Positions 1-9,100 of a stretch of 39,284 bases of DNA are shown in pieces. Source of the stretch: Acanthaster planci (taxonomy: Eukaryota; Echinodermata; Asteroidea; Valvatida; Acanthasteridae); the NCBI RefSeq assembly GCF_001949145.1, contig NW_019091642.1:88137-127420 (forward strand), given 5' to 3'. The notes under the pieces were generated by a model. It ran no database searches, was not told the DNA's origin, and saw only the letters and a program-made list of their open reading frames with translations. Each line of letters starts with the position of its first letter. Position 1 is the stretch's first letter. The translations under genes were made by a program, and so were the position numbers.

Positions 1-114
1 CCACGGCTATTACGAGGGTAACCTCAAGGCTACCTATCATCAATATCTCAATGACAACCAACGAGTTTAGGCGGACAAGAGGATTCCGAATGAAGATTGA
101 GGCGTTCAAAACTT
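1..114 (+). CDS. Exon: C-terminal end of a first CUB domain (partial)
   Basis: The reading frame starts at position 3 and runs to ACT T at 111-114, followed by donor GTAAGT at 115. The 37 residues align with the last third of the complete CUB exon at 3900-4265. Both share TRVTS near the start of the overlap and RGFRMK followed by an acidic/aliphatic run before the donor, and both end in phase 1. The rest of this exon lies upstream of the window. Confidence 0.8.
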
Positions 115-3100
115 GTAAGTTCACGTGTTGTTTGCTGTATTAATCTCGATAACCAGTGGCGTAGATCTGTGTTAAATATTGCGGGGTGGAGAATGGGCGA
201 TGCGGAAAGGTGGGGGAATGACTTCCTGGTCATGGAAATTTGGAAAGCGGAGGGGGGCGGGCTATACACACTACCTATGCAGGGGTTCAATGTGCGTGAT
301 TAATGTGATCAAATTCATGTAGAATCTCATATGAGAATGGTATATTTACGGCATTTTTGAATTTGTTTTCAATTTTTTAAGAAATTCTAAGCTGTGGGAA
401 GTCCTGAAAAGTCTTCAAAATTACCTTCATTTTCAGCTCATCACAAAAAAGTGTGTGAGGGGATTATTCAATAGCCCACCCCCTCCTTAAAAAGTGGGGA
501 GGTGATACCCCCATCCCCAGGCTTTACGTCCATGCTCATAACTGGGAGACACGAGGACAAAACTTCGATAAAACATGTAAAATGTTTGTTGTCCATCACT
601 CATAAGTAAATGTTATGGAGAATCGAATCCTCAGGATTCCTTTCACTTTGTAGTTTTCTCTATCTGCAAACATTGCTTCCAATACTCTGAGATGCAACTT
701 GCCAAAATGTTTGGCAATGAACACGTATGACGGAATTACCTGAGTAGAAGACTCAATGCAAGTTCTAATGACAAAACAATGTGAGTTTCTGCCAGCTTTC
801 AAGAATTTCTTTCAAGAACTCACGATTACATTCGTCTATTTTTATCTTTTAAAGGTTGCAAAGCATTCATCTGCCCCAGAATGTTTTTTCTTCATTTTCA
901 CCCGTCGTTAATGGCTGTTCTTTTCTGCAGGGCCGAGTAAGTGTTCAGGTGTGCCTGACTTCCAGTGTGAGAATTCAACGCTCTGTATTTCATCTCGCGC
1001 TGTTTGCAATGGTTTTCAGGACTGTCCCTACGGATTCGATGAACAGCAATGCTGTGAGTCAGTGTTACGAAAGCGACAACGAAATGATAAAAGCAGGCTA
1101 TTGAATTGGTCTGTATTACGGAGAAACCCCTGTAGGTGGCGTTAGATGGCCAAACCAATTCCTTTCAAAATGTTGTACTTAGATATTCTGATGGTTATTC
1201 TTCTTAAACCCTTGCGAAATATTCTGGAAATTGAGGATATTTCACTGTGCTAAACCTTGCAGGTTGTTACCATCATGCCTTAAAGGCACACTTTGGGTTA
1301 ATTCATAATTTAAGAAAATTGGCAAAAATGTTCCGAGTCATCCTTAGCTTTTTGAGAGGCTCTCTAAAGTAAGCATTTAAATTTTCTTGAGGTGTTGTAA
1401 ATATCACAGACCCATGCACAGTCATCTTGCAGCTAATCTGGTGTGGGGAGGTACAGTATGCTTGGACTATTGTTAAGGGCTCTGACCTTATTTTGTTGAC
1501 AAATGTTTATTGGATGGAGATATTTGAACATTTATATCTTGGGCCAACACTTCCACGAGCGCATCGCTCGTGTGCACTGAACGTAAATGGGGGGGGGTTA
1601 GGGCATTTAGTAATTCAAAATGCTTTATTGCTTCCAAAGCCGTCATGTTTGCGTTGAACTTATAAAAGTACTTATTTTGTTCTCCGTTTTAAGTACTTTA
1701 AATTAATACATTTCGATTGTTGAAACTTCAAATGTAACTTTCAACTTCCGATAACTTTTGTTCGGCATCTTGGAAATGAAAGACAGACCTTTAAAAAGTC
1801 CAGCCCCCACCTAAATATGGAAAGCCACGTCTCAAAATGAGATTTTGTTCATTTAATTTGTGCTGGTAACCAAGCTTTTTTGAAATATAACATCTTGTTT
1901 TATTCAAAGCAATCTAAAACCAACCTCAAAGCATCCCATTTCAGGTACAAAATGGCACGATAAATAGAACTTATGAAACTATTGAAATATCTGCCAGGGC
2001 GGGATATCAAGTTTGACGCCGCAGCAAGATCCTCAGCTTGGCGAGTTGCTTGAAAAAAAATGATGTGCAAGTGGCTTTTATACGCTTCCGTATGTACCCC
2101 TGTGCTTTCCTATGGAAAAATGTTTTTGAAAGGAGACTTGTCTTCGTTCCGCTGGTGCCTCGAGAAAGCTTCCCTTGTTGAAATGTTGGACTCTCCTTTC
2201 CTTAAAAAAACACCTCAAGAGCCTCGATTTTAGCCTTTATTCAATTCGGGATTCGTATAAAAAAACCAAAGAATAAAAGATGCTCTTGTGGTTGAAAACA
2301 GCGCCATTTTTGGACCAAACTGTGTAACTTTTTCGTTATTGAAAGCCCTTAGTCCAGTTCTGAGGTCCAGTGCAATATTTCTTCAATTTCTCAAGCCATG
2401 AATCAAGTCACTCTTTAATGTAGAAAAGCTTGAATTCATAAATTTTATTCACGCGCTATTTTAGGGGTGGATCCAGGATTTTTCCAAGGGAAGGGGTTAG
2501 GCTGGAATTTTTAATGTCTTTAATGACATTGGTGCACTTATTTTAGTTTTTTGTTATGATTTTTTCACCATTTTTTTCTTAGGGGGGCTGGTGTTCGACC
2601 CCCTAAACCTCCCCCGGTCCGTGCCTGTATTTACGTGTACCACGCCCAATTAGTCTATTTCATATATTACCTCAAAATGAAATGTATCAAAAATTCTTAC
2701 ACTAGTGCAAGCGTCAACAATTGCCCTGGGAATCAAAAGGGTTAAAAGCTTAATGAAAGTGTTTCTTTTTGAAAGCAGATTGAAAGGAGGGTCTTCCCCC
2801 TAAAAAACCCACGCCCGCTTGTCATTAGTCGTTTCTTCTGAAATGCTGTTACCAATCATCGTATTTTTCATTTTTTATCTCAGATAGTATAAGTTGCCCC
2901 GAGTTTTTCCAATGCAGGGAAACCAGAGAGTGTATTTTTTGGGATCAAGTTTGTGATGGAACTAAGCACTGCTTAATCGGCGATGACGAAACGAATTGTG
3001 GTAGGTACAGAGTTAAAGTTCGGGAAAAACGCAAATTGTTGGTTCTTTTCCTAAAACGTAGTCATTAGCACCAAAATGGTTAAAAGGTACAAAAGCTTTA

Positions 3101-6100
3101 AAGGGTTCATGAAAACCTCCCTGGACAAACTGCTAATGAATTGTTTAAATATTCACTAGTATGGAAATAACACGATGGGAATGTAAATATGGAAAAAATT
3201 CCTTTCTTGTGGTTAATTTTACTTTTATTCCTAACAATCGATGGCGTTATTTGTGACGTACGTTTGAGAACCCCCAATTATATCCAGGCATCCTCTTGAC
3301 ACACCTTGAACGAAGAGGAGCATGGACATTGGACTTGAACAATTTACTTGGCCGCAGAATGTTCGAACATAAAGTACACTGTACATGTCCACGTGTAAGA
3401 CGCCTCTGCGCACGGGAAAAGCATGTGCACGTGGTAGGCCATCGTGTTGGAAATTGCATAACATGTTGGTGTCATGGCGTACATAAATGGGACACCTTGA
3501 CCCATACACACGACCATACAAAACGTTTTTGCTGGAAATGCGCACTGCACTGTTTGAAGCTAACTGTAAGTCCTGACCATTTGTGGTCAGCCTTTATTTT
3601 TTGATGTCCAAGTTCGTCTAAAATTTGTTCGGGGCATGTGTAGCCTCGGACTTAAAATGACCGTAACAACAAACCCATGTTTGAATTCAAACCGTTGAGG
3701 GGACAAAATACCCGCCAGGCTACTGGGTGGTACACATTTTTTTCCAAAGTTTGACACTTAAGCAAATTCTGGCCGAAGACCTATCTGATTCATTTCCGGG
3801 CAGAAGCATCCGCGGAAACCCTCTTCTGCTAAATTATGTCAGTGCGTATGTTTTGTTTATTTGTTTGTTTGTTTGTTTGTTTGTTTTTATCATCGCTAGA
3901 CCTCTGTGGAGAGAGTGAAATCCATCTGGAGGAGGATCTTCCCTACAATCTGACCTCTCCGAACTACCCCGACCGGTATCCCAACTACCTGAGCTGCCAC
4001 TGGGAGTTTAGCGCTGCAAATGGATTCATTGTCATCAGCATCTTGGATTTCAAAACTGTGACATCGTCTGACTTCGTCACGGTAGTGGGGCCGGGCTTGG
4101 AGCTCGGGGATATTGCCGAAAGGCCACCAAACAGTTTGCGCTTGTTCGGAACAACAAGTGTTACGAGAGTAACTTCAATGCGTCCAAACATTCGTGTTAT
4201 GTTTCAAACTGATGGGTCATTCAGGAGAAGGGGTTTCCGAATGAAGGTCGAGGTATTTGAAATTTGTGAGTACCACATTTCCCCCATTGCAAAGCACACA
4301 CATTCAAAACTTGAGGACAACAAATTCATTAAATATCGCAGTATGTTTTAAAGCCTATGATTTGGTGGGTGTCACGGATAGTTGGATCCTCATGATTCTT
4401 TTCACTGTAAAGGTTTCCCTTGTTGCTTACCACTGTGAGATTTAGCTTTCGTATGTTTATGTTTTTAGGTAAAATGTTTTATCGGCCCTCACATTTTGCT
4501 ACAGGGAGTCACTGCTATTTCTCAATGTTACTCTTAACGGCTGCTTTTAATTTCCACTGCAGATTATGTAATTTTTTTGCAACAGTTCAAACTGTTAATT
4601 TTTAGTGTGTTGGTTTTTAGGGCCGAATGAGTGTTCAGGTGAACCTGATTTTCAATGTGAGAATTCAACGCTGTGTATTTCATCCCAAGCTGTTTGTAAT
4701 GGCTTTACGGACTGTCCCTACGGATTCGATGAACAGCAGTGCTGTGAGTATTTTTCGCACATTGTACGAGGTCCGCAATATGGTGTGGCCTGATCTGTTT
4801 TCTTTATGACTTTTTCTTAAGTTTGTTTGATTGTTTCTTTCCAAAAACAGAACACATATGAAAAAATATTTTTATATCTTTGTTTTTGAAGAACACTTTC
4901 GTCAATTATATATTTTTGTCGCGTTCCTGTCCAGACAATATTAGCTGTCCTGGGTTTTTCCAGTGCCGAGGAAGCAAACAATGTATTCTGTGGATGGAAG
5001 TCTGTGATGGCACCAAGCACTGCTTGCTCGGCGAAGACGAAAGGAATTGTGGTATGGAATTAAAGCTCTGAAAAGTTCCGTGCTAGCTTTTCAGTTTTTG
5101 TTCTGAAAAAAATATCTATTTGTGACCCACTCTACAAAAAGGGCCATTAGTTATGCTACGCCTCTGTATGTAACAGACCATTGCCTACATCTGTCAGAGA
5201 TAAATTCTAAATTTTACCGTATCTCGAAAACAGAATTTGCAACAGAGGTCAAAAATACACAAATTTACTCCTTATTAAAATCAATTTGTTACACATAGGC
5301 TGAAGGGCCAGTTTTTGCAGAGCCAGACATACTTCCTCAGTTAACCCAGAGAAAAACAGAGGTTCTCTATCAGTTACGTTTGAGACTTTGCTCTGCAACT
5401 CTGTAGTTCTTCATTTTCAAATCAATTTATCCGTGCCATGCTTGGACCCTCTCTGGTGTGAAGGCTCTAAACAAAAATTTCGGAATAATGTTTCAATTTT
5501 TTTTTACTATATGACTAATTTTTTCGAACAATGTCGGACAACTTTCTTTTGACCAGTCAATAGCCATTATTGATTTGAATTTTTTTGCTGGCGAAACATC
5601 TAAAATCGTTACTAATGAATGCTTATGAACACTCAAGCTAATTACCGTTTTACCTCAAACTGTCCATTTCAGATGTGAACCGTTGTCCAAGTGAGTGTAC
5701 GTGCTACTATAATAATGACGCCCTCTATGTTAGATGTCAATCGGGATGGACAGCGGATACAATTGATAACATGGCAGCTATTACGAATGTGCTGTAAGTG
5801 CATCTGTGACATGATCGCAGAACAACTGTTAGAATAGGCCAAAATTTGTTGCATGTGTAGTATAATCAATGTGACAAACAGCTCCCATTTCAACCTGTAA
5901 CTAGGGATATCTTTACGTGTTGGTGTCATAGCGCTTATATATCTCTGACTGCAAGTTTTATTAATCGTTTCAGAGAACTTACTGGTGGCTCTGTCAAAAA
6001 ATTGGACCAAGGCCTTTTGAAACGATTCCTGAAGCTTCAATCCCTGTAAGTCAGAGAGTTATTTGTCTGTAAACGGCTTGTTTGAGAGGCCTGAAGGGAA

Positions 6101-9100
6101 AATCACGTAAATGTACAAACAACTTCACTTAGTGCAAAAAGCCAATGCTTGTGATGCTGGAGTGTCGCAAGTATCGTTCCGCGTGTTGTAAGCGCTTGTG
6201 CAAACGTACACAGATAAACCTTCGGAGGGACCCGACTCTTAAAACCTCAAGACACGGTCTCAAACATGCATTTCAACTCTTTAGGCATGGTTTTGAGGCA
6301 GGCTCTTGAGCTACTTGGTCACGGTCAAAACAATTTCTTTAATTAGTGCCACGTGGTCTAGAACAGGTTCTTGAAGTATTGAAATCCGGTTAGAACTTTT
6401 TTAAAACTCTCTCCGCACGTTCAAGATCAGGCTCTTAAACCTTTAAAGCACAGTCTAGAACAGGCTCTTCAACTCTTCTGGTACGGTCAAGAACAGATTC
6501 TTAAAATCTTTGGGCACGGTCTAGAACAGGCCTTTGAACTTTCATGACATTTTCTGGACAAAGCTCTTGATCTCTTGAGACACGGTCCAGAACACGCTTT
6601 TGATCTCTTTGGGCATGGTCTAGAACAGTCTCTTGAACCCTTGAAAAACGGTCAAGAACAGAATCTTAAACTCTTTAAGCATGTTATAGAACAAGCTTCT
6701 GAACTTTTGAAGCACGGTCTAGAACTTGTTATTTAACTGTCGATGAACGGTCTAGAACAGGCTCGTAAACTCTTAAGGTACTGTCTTGAACAGGCCTGAA
6801 CTCTAAGGACACGGTCTAAAACATTGTCCTAAAGGCACGAGGTACGGTCTAGAAAAGGTTCTTAAACTTTCAAGGCACGGTCTAGAACAGGCTCCAGAAC
6901 TCTTTAGGCATGGTCTGGAACAAGCTCTTGAACTTTTGAGGCATTGTCTAGAATAGGCTTTTGATCGTTTTAGGCACGGTCTAGAACAGGCTCTTGAACT
7001 CTGGGGACATGGCATAAAACATGTCTTAAACTCACGAGGCACAGTCTATAACGGTCTTGTGAACTCTTACAGCCCAGTCAAGAACAGATTCTTAAACTTT
7101 TGAGGCACGGTCTAGAACAGGCCTTTGATCTTTTGAGGCATAGTCTAGAAAAGGGTCTTGAACTTTTGAGGCTGGTCTACATTTGGCATTTGAAGTTTTG
7201 AGGCACGGCCTAGAATAGGCTCTGGATCTCTTGAGGCACGGTCCAGAACAGACTTTCGATCTCTTTGGGCACGGTCTAGAACATTCCCCAGAACTCTTGA
7301 GGTACGGTCAAGAACGAATTCTTAAACTCTAAAGGCACGGTCTAGAACAGGCCTTTGATCTTTTGAGGCATGGTCTAGAGAAGGCTCTTGATTTTTTGAG
7401 GCATGGTCTATAGTAGGCATTAGAAGTGTTGAAGCACGGTCCAGAACAGGTATTTAAACTCATGGGACACGGTCTAGAACAGGCTCTTGAATTCTTGAGA
7501 CAGTTCCAGAACAGGATCTCGACTCTTTGGGCACGGTCTAGAACTGGCTATTGATCCTAGAAGAGGATTTTGAACAGGCATTATCAGATTCAGCGCAGCC
7601 AAGTCATCCCCTCCACCCATTTGTCGATTTTTCCATTATGAAGATTGGGAGATACTTCTTCATTTTACTTTTTTCCATTTCTTTCTTTGGCCCTCTATAT
7701 TGATTATTCAATTACTTCGAAGATTTTTTTTCTTAAAAAAATATATCAGACGCACCCCATTTCCCTTTCAAAACCGCAAAATGCCCCCCCCCATTTTATA
7801 AACGCTAGATCTGCTAATGGCGTGCTACAATTTTTAAAGAATGCATAAGTAAGCCAGATCTGTATATGATTACTAGCATCCATCATGAAAGGAGAAAAAG
7901 GACAGTAAAACAAACATTATGCAATGAATGCACTTATTGAGTGCACATTCTGGCCTACAACATGTTAAAAAAAACAACTGTCTCTAATATCCACAGCTTT
8001 CTCAAGGAGTTCGTTTCTTTAAACCTAATTATTATTTTTGTTTTCGTTTTGCAGGTTCCTCACCAACAATGGCATACGAGACATCCAAACGCTGTCATTC
8101 GATGGGTTGAGCGAACTCCTTTGGCTGTAGGTTTGGCATGCAACATGACAATCTAGTTACTTCAGTGCCATTAACTGACCTTAATGGGTTTGAACTTTAT
8201 CCGATTGCGTAATACCGTTTACAAATGCGATACACACAGCAAAACACGTTTGCAATGAATAATACGTGGCGGACGCTGTGTAGTAACTGGGCAGTGGAGT
8301 TCAATGGCTACAAACCTGATGGTAGCTTCTGTACACGTATCAAGCAAACACCAAACGTCTTACTACGCTTAAAACCGCTCTCAGGGCTTCAATGTCAACA
8401 AAAATCCTACATCCTTTTGGTTTGGCAGAGTCCTAAATGAATGACCTGTGGTTTTGAAAAAATAGAAGAGCGATTAATATTGATCAAGAGCCGTTCCGTG
8501 GCTTGTACTTAACGATTCATAAAGCATGGGCTCGCGGAGGCACGTACCTCTAACGTATACCGTAAAGGGGTAAGAAAAGCAAAATTGGGGAAGACTGTGG
8601 AAGTTATGTTTTTTAAAACTTGTTTGGCTGTCTGACTCACATTAGTTACTTATATATGGAACAAATATGTGTTTATGTGCCTCGCTGGTGTTAAACGTTG
8701 ATTAAGACCACCGCAGGAGAATGGATAATGATTTAATGGCACCCGATCTGACTGCCCACTGCTACTTATAAGTGAGGCCTGCGCAGCAAAATAGCCCACA
8801 AGAACTGTGATTCTAATGTATTATCGTATGATGCAATATATTAGGCAAACTGGTAAGTGACACCAGTCAGCGTCACGAAAAAAAGCCTCACTTATAAGTT
8901 TGCCTACTGTATTGCGTCATACGATAATATATTAGCATTGGTGTTGGGATAGTCGGATCGGGTGTTAATGAATTACGTAGTACGTGTCAAATCTCCATAA
9001 AAGGGAATTGTTTATGACAACTGGAGAGAGGGCCGGCCTTTTCTTTTTAAATTGACCGTCTGATACAGAGAACGGACGCTCTAATGGTGTCTTTAGCTAC

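Noticed and set aside
3231-3604. Overlapping open frames of about 70-104 codons on both strands, Cys/His-rich
   Set aside because: They lie within an intron between LDLa and CUB exons, show no domain pattern, have no suitable splice sites and are open in several frames at once, as GC/CA-rich DNA often is.
6803-7042. Minus-strand frame with 11-residue SRACSRPCLKS-type repeats
   Set aside because: It is a by-product of the 33-bp minisatellite, whose length is a multiple of three. Neighbouring units are interrupted by indels and stops.
8225-8440. 71-codon plus-strand frame in the LRR intron
   Set aside because: It has no LRR pattern, no splice sites in phase 2 and no domain resemblance.
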